A stretch of 64,000 nt of DNA from Roseiflexus sp034432635 (GTDB lineage Bacteria > Chloroflexota > Chloroflexia > Chloroflexales > Roseiflexaceae): assembly GCA_034432635.1 (NCBI GenBank), contig DAOUBK010000046.1, positions 41,863 through 105,862 of the forward strand, written 5' to 3'. Below the pieces are notes generated by a model, which saw nothing but the letters and a program-made list of their open reading frames with translations, was not told where the DNA came from and did no database searches. Every line of letters starts with the position of its first letter. The first letter of the stretch is position 1. A program made the translations under genes and the position numbers. Of the stretch, positions 28,075 to 36,096 are shown one piece after another.

Positions 28075-31000
28075 ATGCCATTACTCATCGAACTGACGAT
28101 CATCGTGGCGGCAGCGGCGCTCCTCTGCATCTACGTCGGATGGGGCGTGGCGCGGCTGGCGCTGCCCCGTGCTCTTGCACCATTTCGCGCCCCGCTGACG
28201 CCGCTGATCGGCTATGCAACAGTGCTCTGGATCGGGTTCATGCTTGTGAGTCTGGCTTTGAACCTGCGCTGGACGCTGGTGGTAATTCTAGCAGGCGCGA
28301 CTGCGTTCAACGTCCTTGCCTGGCGCGCCGAAGGACGACCACGACCGCTGGCATGGCTGCGTGCACAGCCAGAGGCGCTGGCGCCGCCACTACTGGCGCT
28401 GTTGACCGGCATCCTGCCCCTGCTGAGTTACGGATACCCGACCATTATCGGGCGTGGATGGGATACCGAGTCCTACCTGCCGATGGCGCAACACCTGATC
28501 GACTATCCCCTGCCACGGATCATGGACGCACCAGCGGGTCTGCTGCGCGACCTGGTAGCGCACCCGCCGCGGATCGGGCTGACGCTCGGATTCCCGGTGT
28601 TCCATGGGATGACAATGATCCTGACCACGACCAGTGCGCTGGTTTCGTTCGCAACGGTCATTGCATGGATGCATGCCCTCAGTGTGCTGGCGGTGTACGT
28701 CTGGTTGCGCGCGACGATGGGGTTGGGACGAACCGGATCATTCTTCGGCGCACTGCTGACCGCGCTGGCGTCGCTGCCGCTCTGGATTGGCTACTTCAAT
28801 TTCGGGATGCAGATGTCCGCCTGGTGTCTGTTGCCCCTGGCGCTGACTGTCGGGTTGGCGGCAGTGGATGAACTGGCGCAGCACCGATGGACTGCGTGGC
28901 GCAGTGCCATTCTCGCGGGAATTCTTCTTGCGGCTCTACCGGTTGCCTATTACCCGGCGCTGGTTGTCGCCGTACCGCTGATTGCCGCAACCGGCACGGC
29001 GCGCCTGCTAGAAATACGGCGTCACCCGCAGCAGCGGATTACCCCGGTTTCGTTGACCCTGGCGGCGCTGGCGCTTGCTGGTCTGACGTTCATCGCTGCG
29101 ATCCTTGCCATCCTGGATTATTTCGAGGGATTCAGTTTCCGATATTCGCTGATCGAACCGAAGATCGGACCTGACCGGTTCATCGGTCTGGACGAGATTG
29201 CCGGACTGACCGTCTTTCGTCTGACGATCGGCGGCGCACAACCTCCAGCACCGCTGGTTGGCGTTGCGGCACTTGCAGTCATGCTGCTTTCGGCTGCGGG
29301 TCTGGTGCTGCCATCGCGCAGCAGTGATGTGTCCCGCTGGCGCTGGATACTCGCCGGTGGAGCAATTGCCGCAACATTGCTCTGGTTGCGCTTTGGCAGA
29401 CCGTATGAGTACGGCTTTATGAAAGGCGCCGCCTATACTACATTTGTTCTATGGGGGCTGGCAGCGCATGGGACTGAACGGCTGATCGACTATGCCCGCC
29501 GAACCGGTGTGGTATTGGCTTCCGGCGCTGCGTTGCTGGCGCTTGTCTGCGTCGGGTGGTCACACATCCTGACGGTTGGCGACCATATGCGTGGACCGGC
29601 GATCTTCACTCGTGATCTTGTGGCATTCGAACCGATAGCAGCGCGCCTGCCGCAAGGAGCGCGGGTTCTGCTGAGCGGTGATGAGACTCTGACCGGTCCG
29701 ATCGATGGGTTGCTGGCAACGATGCTGTATGGGAAGGAAATCTGGGGACGTGTGCCTGCTGCATATGCCTCACAGGCATCCTGGCCACCTGGTGGAACGC
29801 CGGACTATGTTGTGCTGGCAGCGCGTGAAGCGCCGTGGCCACTGGAGATCGGCGGACGGGAACTGTGGCGTAGCAGCGTCGTCGCACTGTACGAGATGCC
29901 GAACAATGCCGTATTCCTGCCGGGACGCAGTGAGATTCATGACAATACTCCGGTCGATCCCAAATCGCCTGCGTCCCTGGCGATCTGGCGTCGCGCCGGG
30001 CACAACCGCGCGCTTACACCTGAAGACCCTCTGAGCCTGAACCTTACCCAGATCACGACCATTCATCTGAGGCTGGCGTCGCTGGCGCCGCAGCGCGTCC
30101 TGGTGCACACTGATGACCGTATGCAGACGCTCACGGTACAGGCGGGGATAACAACTGTCGAAGTGACCGCCGGTTCGACAGTGCAGGTGACTCCTGAAGC
30201 GCCGCTCGCACTGATCTCTGCCGTCTTGCGTCCGGTGGCTTCCCCATTGCTGCTGCCGGTCGCCGTCCTCGATGCGACTCAGAGCGCGTGGAGCGTCACT
30301 GCCGAACAACAGGGCAATCAGGTGGTGATCACCACGCGCCTGGCAAATCCAGGTCGGTACGCACTGCGCTACGAAGTGATTATCGTTGAGGACACATTCA
30401 ACACACCCCAGCGCATCGCACGTGTGCTCGGCGCTGCACCGCCGGCAGGCGAATGGCGACTGGCGCTCGATCTAGCGCGCGGCGTGTCCGAAGCGCGGGT
30501 GAATGGCAACCCTACGCCGCTGTTGGAGGCGGACATCACAGCTGCACCACCCGACGGACGGTACTTCGGTGTCCTGACGATTTACAGCGGCGGTGCTGCA
30601 GTCGCTCAGGCGCCAATCGTGGTGATGAGCATCACAGACGGCGCGATCACAACCTTCGAGCCGGTGGCATTCTCGGTTGAGAACGCTCGCGTTGGGGCTG
30701 AACCCCTCCCGCTGCCTGCCAACCGACGTGCACTTCTCGACGGAACACCGTTGATATGCGATGCGTTACGCATCGTGATCGAACAGGTACTCCTCGAACG
30801 ACACGCGCCTCCTCCCGGCGTCATCCCGGATATGCCGATCGTTCCCGGCGAACGTCTGACCGTGCAGATATACTGGCGCGCAGCAGAGGAGCGCGCGTCT
30901 ACCGTTAATATGCCGATGGTGTCGTTGCAGATACTGGATGAAGAGAATCGCAAATGGGCGCAGTGGGATGGGTTGCCCGGTGGAGACTGGCGACCTGCGC

Positions 31001-31173
31001 CGGTGTGGACGCCGGGGGAAGCCGTGCGCCAGGATGCGCCCCTCACGCTCGATGCAACTACCCCCCCTGGCGATTACCGTCTAATCCTGGTCATATACGA
31101 TCTGGCGACCGGTCGCCCTTTATCCCTTAATGGACAGGATGCGGTGCAGATCGGGTGGGTGCAGGTACGTTAG
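28075..31173 (+). CDS. Large membrane protein, GT-C glycosyltransferase-like, 1032 aa
   Basis: Polytopic membrane protein. The first 530 residues hold about a dozen hydrophobic segments, with GWDTESYLPMAQHLIDY in an early loop, reminiscent of the acidic first-loop motif of GT-C enzymes that use polyprenyl-linked sugars. The second half is extracytoplasmic. Residues about 660-930 are beta-rich. The final 110 residues (LTVQIYWRA, QWDGLPGGDW, PPGDYRLILVIYDLATGRPLSL) form a beta-sandwich that also ends the GT39-type protein at 58064. The start is uncertain: 28075 keeps the first membrane helix close to the N-terminus, but the frame is open to 27910. No Shine-Dalgarno sequence is clear. Enzyme activity is an inference. 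Confidence 0.7.
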   Translation: MPLLIELTIIVAAAALLCIYVGWGVARLALPRALAPFRAPLTPLIGYATVLWIGFMLVSLALNLRWTLVVILAGATAFNVLAWRAEGRPRPLAWLRAQPEALAPPLLALLTGILPLLSYGYPTIIGRGWDTESYLPMAQHLIDYPLPRIMDAPAGLLRDLVAHPPRIGLTLGFPVFHGMTMILTTTSALVSFATVIAWMHALSVLAVYVWLRATMGLGRTGSFFGALLTALASLPLWIGYFNFGMQMSAWCLLPLALTVGLAAVDELAQHRWTAWRSAILAGILLAALPVAYYPALVVAVPLIAATGTARLLEIRRHPQQRITPVSLTLAALALAGLTFIAAILAILDYFEGFSFRYSLIEPKIGPDRFIGLDEIAGLTVFRLTIGGAQPPAPLVGVAALAVMLLSAAGLVLPSRSSDVSRWRWILAGGAIAATLLWLRFGRPYEYGFMKGAAYTTFVLWGLAAHGTERLIDYARRTGVVLASGAALLALVCVGWSHILTVGDHMRGPAIFTRDLVAFEPIAARLPQGARVLLSGDETLTGPIDGLLATMLYGKEIWGRVPAAYASQASWPPGGTPDYVVLAAREAPWPLEIGGRELWRSSVVALYEMPNNAVFLPGRSEIHDNTPVDPKSPASLAIWRRAGHNRALTPEDPLSLNLTQITTIHLRLASLAPQRVLVHTDDRMQTLTVQAGITTVEVTAGSTVQVTPEAPLALISAVLRPVASPLLLPVAVLDATQSAWSVTAEQQGNQVVITTRLANPGRYALRYEVIIVEDTFNTPQRIARVLGAAPPAGEWRLALDLARGVSEARVNGNPTPLLEADITAAPPDGRYFGVLTIYSGGAAVAQAPIVVMSITDGAITTFEPVAFSVENARVGAEPLPLPANRRALLDGTPLICDALRIVIEQVLLERHAPPPGVIPDMPIVPGERLTVQIYWRAAEERASTVNMPMVSLQILDEENRKWAQWDGLPGGDWRPAPVWTPGEAVRQDAPLTLDATTPPGDYRLILVIYDLATGRPLSLNGQDAVQIGWVQVR

Positions 31174-31235
31174 AGACTGTTACGCATTCGTCAACATTGA
31201 TCACCCGTCACTTTTTATAAGCCAGACACATTACG

Positions 31236-31241
31236 TATAAT
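31236..31241 (+). promoter_or_regulatory. -10 box eight bases before the patatin start codon
   Basis: A perfect TATAAT followed by eight bases and then ATG at 31250. If used, the transcript would be leaderless or nearly so. The GGGG in between could otherwise act as a weak ribosome site for a longer transcript. Confidence 0.45.
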
Positions 31242-31249
31242 TAGGGGCT

Positions 31250-32293
31250 ATGAATATTACACGCTGGATCACAAACATCCGTGAGCGACTGCAACAACCA
31301 GTACCGGTCACAGAAACACGCCGGATCGGGCTGGCGCTGAGTGGGGGCGGCGGTAAAGGAGCCGCGCACATCGGTGTCCTGCAGGTCATTCAGGAACTCG
31401 ACATCCCTGTCGACCTGATTGTCGGCACGTCGGCAGGAGGCGCGGTAGCAGTATTCTACTCTGCTGGCTTTGATCTCGCTACTATTCAAAACATCTTTCG
31501 CCGGAGTGCGCTGCGCCGCATTGCCACACCTGATCTGACCGGTACCGGGATCATCGGTCAGCGGCGGCGGGAGAAGATGTTATATCGTCTCCTCGGCGAT
31601 CGCACCTTTGCCGATCTCACCATTCCGTGTGCGGTTGTAACCACCGACCTGATAAGCGGCGAGATGGTTGTTCTCCACGAAGGGCCACTCGTCCCGGCAT
31701 TGCTGGCTACCACAGCGTTACCGGCGCTCTTCCCGCCGGTGCCCTACGGCGATAGGCTCCTCGCCGACGGCGGTATTCTCAACAATTTACCGGTTGACGT
31801 CGCATATGAGATGGGGGCACAGCGCGTGATCGCCGTTGATCTGCGCGATGCCCGTGCCAGCTTCTCACTCCAACCCGAAGAGAACGATAGATTACTGGCA
31901 CGTTTTATGTCCGCACCGAAGCAATTTGCCGTCGCCCAACGAGCCTTGGGTTTGCTGATGGCTGAAGCGACCGAGTTGCGTCTACAACGGTATCCACCCG
32001 ATGTGCTGATTCAACCTGATGTTGCGGCTATTCCTACGCTCGATTTGAGCACACCCGAAAAGGGGTACGCGACTGGGTTGAAGGCTGCACGCGAGATGGC
32101 CGGCGAGTTGATCGATCTGCGGCTGTGGCGGAACGGCGCCCAACTGGTATCGCAACAAAAACAACGCCATCCATGGAAAGGTGAGCGGAAGAGAGTCACG
32201 ACGAGGGGCGCAAACCGGCTACCGGCTCATCCAGGTGCGACAGGTACGATGCAGGCGGAGGGCAGGAGATGGGAGAGCGCACCTGGGACGTGA
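31250..32293 (+). CDS. Patatin-like phospholipase, 347 aa
   Basis: Serine hydrolase with the Ser-Asp dyad of patatins. IGLALSGGGGKGAAHIGVL gives the oxyanion hole, LIVGTSAGGAVAV the catalytic serine, and RLLADGGILNNLPVDVA the aspartate. It belongs to the RssA/YchK-like group thought to act on membrane lipids. The patatin domain ends near residue 195. A helical region continues to about 300, and the last 45 residues are basic and low in complexity, probably disordered. No signal peptide is visible, so it likely works at the inner face of the membrane. Confidence 0.92.
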   Translation: MNITRWITNIRERLQQPVPVTETRRIGLALSGGGGKGAAHIGVLQVIQELDIPVDLIVGTSAGGAVAVFYSAGFDLATIQNIFRRSALRRIATPDLTGTGIIGQRRREKMLYRLLGDRTFADLTIPCAVVTTDLISGEMVVLHEGPLVPALLATTALPALFPPVPYGDRLLADGGILNNLPVDVAYEMGAQRVIAVDLRDARASFSLQPEENDRLLARFMSAPKQFAVAQRALGLLMAEATELRLQRYPPDVLIQPDVAAIPTLDLSTPEKGYATGLKAAREMAGELIDLRLWRNGAQLVSQQKQRHPWKGERKRVTTRGANRLPAHPGATGTMQAEGRRWESAPGT

Positions 32294-32352
32294 GCGATTC
32301 GCTGGTGAAGCCGGGTAGGGCCGCACCAGGTGGGATTCACGATGTGTACTCT

Positions 32353-32384
32353 TCCGCAAGGCTTCGACAGGCTCAGCCGGCGGA
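32353..32384. repeat. Hairpin repeat containing the AGGCTTCGACAGGCTCAGCC module
   Basis: TCCGC and GCGGA flank an inner GGCT and AGCC pair. The inner 20 bases are a module I know to recur between genes of many bacterial genomes. It lies downstream of patatin and may form a terminator-like structure for either strand. Confidence 0.55.
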
Positions 32385-32399
32385 GGAGTCATCGTGTCG

Positions 32400-32912
32400 C
32401 TATTCTTCGGGCCAGTAGGAAATCAGACGGCCCGCAGCATCGTACAGCGTACCCGGATCACGTTCATTGTTGTTCCAGATAAAACCAGAACCCGTATACG
32501 AGAAATCGCGTATCTCGCCGGGCGCCAGTGTGCCGCTAACGCCGGAATGCTCTTGTCCGCCCCTAATTGAACACATGCACCAGCCGGTAAGATCGACCGG
32601 GAATGCGCTGACGTTGTGCAGGCGCACCGTCTCAGGACTGGCCTGCTTGAAAACAGTCACGATGCGTACCGGATAGTTGATCGCACTCCCCGGATCGTTG
32701 CTGCAACTCGTGAACGATGGAGGTGGCGGAGTCGGCGTGGGTGTCGGTATTGGGGTCGGTGTCGCATTCGTTGTCTCCGGTGCGACGATCTGTGGAAGAA
32801 AGACGACCCGCACGGACGTTACGTGTATTCCATACATTGCGCTGGTCATTGTGCCGAACTGCGCATGCACAAGAATGATGGCGAACACGACTGCCATTAA
32901 ACCCGATCGCAT
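32400..32912 (-). CDS. Secreted lamin-tail-domain protein, 170 aa
   Basis: The N-terminal hydrophobic stretch (residues 4-25) looks like a signal peptide. It is followed by VVFLPQIVAPE, a run of TPTP repeats, and then a domain of about 100 residues. That domain has the lamin-tail pattern: ETVRLHNVSAFPVDLTGW, SGTLAPGEIRDFSYTG and a final WPEE. Such domains in bacteria usually occur on exported proteins with binding roles. Four cysteines are present in the mature part (CSND, CMCS) and could form disulphides. A TATAAT at 32978-32983 on the minus strand is the likely promoter. Function unknown. Confidence 0.82.
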   Translation of the reverse strand: MRSGLMAVVFAIILVHAQFGTMTSAMYGIHVTSVRVVFLPQIVAPETTNATPTPIPTPTPTPPPPSFTSCSNDPGSAINYPVRIVTVFKQASPETVRLHNVSAFPVDLTGWCMCSIRGGQEHSGVSGTLAPGEIRDFSYTGSGFIWNNNERDPGTLYDAAGRLISYWPEE

Positions 32913-33038
32913 ACTCTCTCTCCTGTCTATCGGGATGTGTGCCAGCCGGATTACTGCCTGACACGATCCGTAACACCATTATACGTGCAACCCACCAGGG
33001 CGCCCCTCCGTCATTCCTGTCGTTCTGCCAGTGGGATG

Positions 33039-33047
33039 TGCTACAAT
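33039..33047 (+). promoter_or_regulatory. Extended -10 box seven bases before the oxidase start codon
   Basis: TGcTACAAT, seven bases, then ATG at 33055. The geometry places the transcription start at or next to the A of ATG, so the message is probably leaderless. No Shine-Dalgarno sequence is present, which fits. Confidence 0.5.
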
Positions 33048-33054
33048 GCACGGT

Positions 33055-34209
33055 ATGAAACCAGCATGCGACGTCATCATCATCGGACTCGGCGGCATGG
33101 GAAGCTCCGCAGCATACCACGTTGCGCGGCGTGGACAGCGCGTGCTTGGCATCGAGCGTCACACAATCGCCCATACCCTTGGCTCCAGCCACGGTCGGTC
33201 GCGCATCATTCGCCAGGCGTATTTCGAGCATCCAGCATATGTGCCATTACTCTTGCGCGCCTATGAACTGTGGCGGCAAATCGAACGCGATAGTGGTACA
33301 CACCTACTGACTATCACTGGCGGTTTGATGATCGGTTCTCCTGAGAGTCATACCTTCGCCGGGGCGCTGCGCAGCGCGCAGGAACACGGGTTGGAGTACG
33401 AACTGCTCGACGCCGCCACGATTCGGCGCCGCTTTCCACCGCTCCGTCCGATGGAGGGAACCGTCGCACTGTACGAACACCAGGCTGGTTTCGTCCACCC
33501 CGAAGCCAGTGTTGCTGCACACCTGCAATGCGCGTCTGCGCTTGGCGCTGAGCTGCACTTTGAGGAGCCGGTGCTGACATGGGAAGCCAGTGCAGGCGGG
33601 GTGACGGTGACGACCACACGCAGCCGCTATGCCGCGGAGCGGCTGATCGTTGCACCTGGTCCCTGGGCGCCGCGTCTGCTGGCGGATCTCAGCCTGCCAC
33701 TGGTTGTGGAGCGGCAAACACTTCACTGGTTCGAGCCAGAAGGCGGCCTTGAGCCGTTTCTTCCCGATCGCTTTCCAATCTATATCTGGGAAGCGGAAGA
33801 CGGCACGCAGTTCTACGGCTTTCCACATCAGGAAGGACCACCGGGCGGCGTCAAGGTCGCACTCTTCCGCGCCGGTGAACCGTGCGATCCCGATACTGTC
33901 GATCGCGTGGTGCATCCGGCTGAGATTGCGGCTATGCGTGCAGCCATAGCCGATCGTATTCCAGCACTCAACGGCAAACATCTGGCGTCGGTGGTCTGTA
34001 TGTACACAACGACCCCAGACCAGCACTTCGTTGTTGGTTTACACCCGCAGCATCCCAACGTCGTCATCGCCTCGCCGTGCTCCGGTCATGGTTTCAAATT
34101 CGCCAGTGTGATGGGAGAAATCCTGACAGATCTTGCCATTGACGGCGCCACCCGCCATCTGATCCAGTTGTTCGACCCGCAGCGGTTTCACGCGAATGGC
34201 AGGCGTTGA
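33055..34209 (+). CDS. Monomeric sarcosine oxidase / N-methyltryptophan oxidase-like flavoprotein, 384 aa
   Basis: FAD-dependent amine oxidase of the MSOX/SolA family. The Rossmann motif IIIGLGGMGSSAAYHVARRG is at the start, followed by LGSSHGRSRIIRQAYFEHPAYV, a family hallmark. VVCMYTTTPDQHFVVG contains the cysteine that binds FAD covalently in bacterial sarcosine oxidase. SPCSGHGFKFASVMGEI completes the FAD site. The substrate may be sarcosine, another N-methyl amino acid or a related secondary amine. The ATG at 33055 is chosen because it starts just before the first strand and lies seven bases after an extended -10 box; GTG 33031 and ATG 33046 are alternatives. Confidence 0.92.
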   Translation: MKPACDVIIIGLGGMGSSAAYHVARRGQRVLGIERHTIAHTLGSSHGRSRIIRQAYFEHPAYVPLLLRAYELWRQIERDSGTHLLTITGGLMIGSPESHTFAGALRSAQEHGLEYELLDAATIRRRFPPLRPMEGTVALYEHQAGFVHPEASVAAHLQCASALGAELHFEEPVLTWEASAGGVTVTTTRSRYAAERLIVAPGPWAPRLLADLSLPLVVERQTLHWFEPEGGLEPFLPDRFPIYIWEAEDGTQFYGFPHQEGPPGGVKVALFRAGEPCDPDTVDRVVHPAEIAAMRAAIADRIPALNGKHLASVVCMYTTTPDQHFVVGLHPQHPNVVIASPCSGHGFKFASVMGEILTDLAIDGATRHLIQLFDPQRFHANGRR

Positions 34210-34273
34210 ATGTTCACACGCGCTCAGGACCATATGACGTTCAACACAGGCACAAGAACCAGAGAGAGGCACC

Positions 34274-35728
34274 GTGAAACATCGTGTTCTCATCCTTTCC
34301 ACCAGCGCCGGTTCCGGGCACAAGGCTGCTGCTGCCGCGATCGAGAAGGTTTTTCAGCGTTCGCCGCAGATCGAAGAACTCGTCAACCTCGATGCGCTCG
34401 AACGCACCAATGAACTGTACCGCGCCTTCTATTCCGATCTCTACCTGCGGTTGGTTCAGGAACGCCCGCAACTGGTTGGATGGTGGTATCAGGCAAGCGA
34501 TGAGCCGTGGAAAACCGACGCATTCCGCCTGCTGTTCGACCGGATCAATGCCGACCCGCTGACCCGCTTCATTCGCGAGTTCCGTCCCACGATCACTGTC
34601 TGCACCCACTTTATGCCCGCCGGGATCGTCGCGCAGTTGCTGGCGGAAGAAGCTGTCGACACCCGGCTGGCAATTGTGACCACCGATTACGACTTCCATT
34701 CGATGTGGCTCAGTCCGCGCTTCAACCGCTACTTCGTCGCGCTGGAAGAAACAAAGGTGCATCTGATAGCGCTCGGTCTGCCGGAGGATCGTATCACTAT
34801 CTCCGGCATCCCGGTCGATCCTGCTTTCGAGGCACCGATCAACCGCGATAAGGTACTGGCGCGCTACCATCTCCAACCCGATCTGCCGGTGATCCTGGTG
34901 TCGGCGGGCGCAGCGGGCATCGGTCCGGCGCGCGAAGTGGTGCAGCAGATCATGACGATGCGGACGTCATCACAGGTCATCGTAGTATGTGGCAGAAACG
35001 AAGAACTGCGTAGAGAACTGATCGAACTGACCGAACCGCAGGCGAAGCGCTTCCGTTTACTGGGGTTCACCGACGATATGCCATCGCTGATGAAGATTGC
35101 TACGATCCTGATCGGCAAGCCAGGCGGATTGACTTCCTCCGAAGCCATGGCTGCTAGCTTGCCAATGGTCATCATTTCGCCCATTCCCGGTCAGGAAGAG
35201 CGCAACAGTGATCATCTCCTCGAAGAAGGAGCAGCGCTGCGCTGCAATCAGATGACCACACTCGCCTACAAAGTTGATCGTCTGCTGCAAAATCCTGAAC
35301 GCCTGGCGCGCATGCGCGAAAACACCCGCAACATCGGGCGTCCCGATGCCGCGCGCGTTATTGTCGATACATTGCTCCACGAAGTGAACGAGCCGGTGGT
35401 GATCGAAGAGCCGCCACCGATCCGGATTCTGCCATTTCGCATCAACCTCGCCGACCTGTTTGATCCGCCGCTGGCGAACGATGACCGCTTTACCATCGCC
35501 GATGCGCAGAGCAACGAGCCAATCGGCGAAGTCACCGGCAGGGAGATGCGCGTTCTGTTCGACAACCTGGAGATCGAGAGCACGACTGACGCTGATTTCT
35601 ACATCAACCGCGACACCCTGGCGCTGCTCGTCAAACGTGGTGCGAGTCCGCACCTGATCGACGTGTTGCGACGCGCCCTCGGCAACCGCGATGAGTGCGA
35701 TATCCGCTGGCGACGCCAGCCCTCGTAG
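34274..35728 (+). CDS. MGDG synthase/processive diacylglycerol glycosyltransferase-like (GT28), 484 aa
   Basis: GT-B enzyme that resembles monogalactosyl- and processive glucosyl-diacylglycerol synthases, which make the glycolipids of photosynthetic and Gram-positive membranes. ILSTSAGSGHKAAAAAIEKV is the family start, VTTDYDFHSMW follows in the N-terminal domain, and IGKPGGLTSSEAMA with PGQEERNSDHLLE form the nucleotide-sugar site. The catalytic part ends near residue 380. About 100 further residues (from VIEEPPPIRILPFRINLADLF) do not belong to the usual enzyme. Start is GTG behind AGAGAGAGG. In this phototroph a role in membrane galactolipid synthesis is plausible, by inference. Confidence 0.88.
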   Translation: MKHRVLILSTSAGSGHKAAAAAIEKVFQRSPQIEELVNLDALERTNELYRAFYSDLYLRLVQERPQLVGWWYQASDEPWKTDAFRLLFDRINADPLTRFIREFRPTITVCTHFMPAGIVAQLLAEEAVDTRLAIVTTDYDFHSMWLSPRFNRYFVALEETKVHLIALGLPEDRITISGIPVDPAFEAPINRDKVLARYHLQPDLPVILVSAGAAGIGPAREVVQQIMTMRTSSQVIVVCGRNEELRRELIELTEPQAKRFRLLGFTDDMPSLMKIATILIGKPGGLTSSEAMAASLPMVIISPIPGQEERNSDHLLEEGAALRCNQMTTLAYKVDRLLQNPERLARMRENTRNIGRPDAARVIVDTLLHEVNEPVVIEEPPPIRILPFRINLADLFDPPLANDDRFTIADAQSNEPIGEVTGREMRVLFDNLEIESTTDADFYINRDTLALLVKRGASPHLIDVLRRALGNRDECDIRWRRQPS

Positions 35729-36096
35729 GATCGTGGCGCTGCTGTGTCCGATGCCTCTGCGCGTAGCCTGCAACTTATTTCGATCCCCCCATTCCTCGTA
35801 CCTGGCGCACCTGCGGGTGGGGATGCCTGGAAACGTTGAACGTTCAACGTTACAACGTTCAACGTTCAACGTTCAACGTTCAACGTTCGACCTGACACCC
35901 CCTCGTTCTCACACCCGCTGCGCAAAACCTTCACATACCATTCTCGGAATCTCCACACATGCCCGGTAGATGATATGGTTGTGTTTTCTTAACCAACAAT
36001 CGCGCTCTGCTTCTGCTTTACCACACGTGCCACCGGTGAGCGCCCTGTATACTTAAGGCTGCGCACTGTCTGCAACCATAGTTCGGCGAGGACGCT
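35729..36096. other. 368-bp intergenic region with repeats ahead of bchH
   Basis: No credible gene. It holds the dispersed repeat copy at 35811-35844, the heptamer array at 35832-35890 and, nearer bchH, a TATACT at 36047-36052 that could be a -10 box. A GGCGAGGA ribosome site precedes the bchH start. Confidence 0.7.
35811..35890 (-). repeat. Dispersed repeat copy 2 joined to a GTTCAAC heptamer array
   Basis: On the minus strand CAACGTTTCC-AGGCAT-CCCC-ACCCGCAG repeats the element at 25384-25423. The adjoining array on the plus strand runs CGTTCAA again and again to 35890; GTTGAACGTTCAAC within it is a 14-bp palindrome. Confidence 0.75.

Noticed and set aside
35974..35992. PpsR-type TGT-N12-ACA site upstream of bchH
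   Set aside because: The nearest match has a 13-base spacer and no second site, so it does not meet the pattern.
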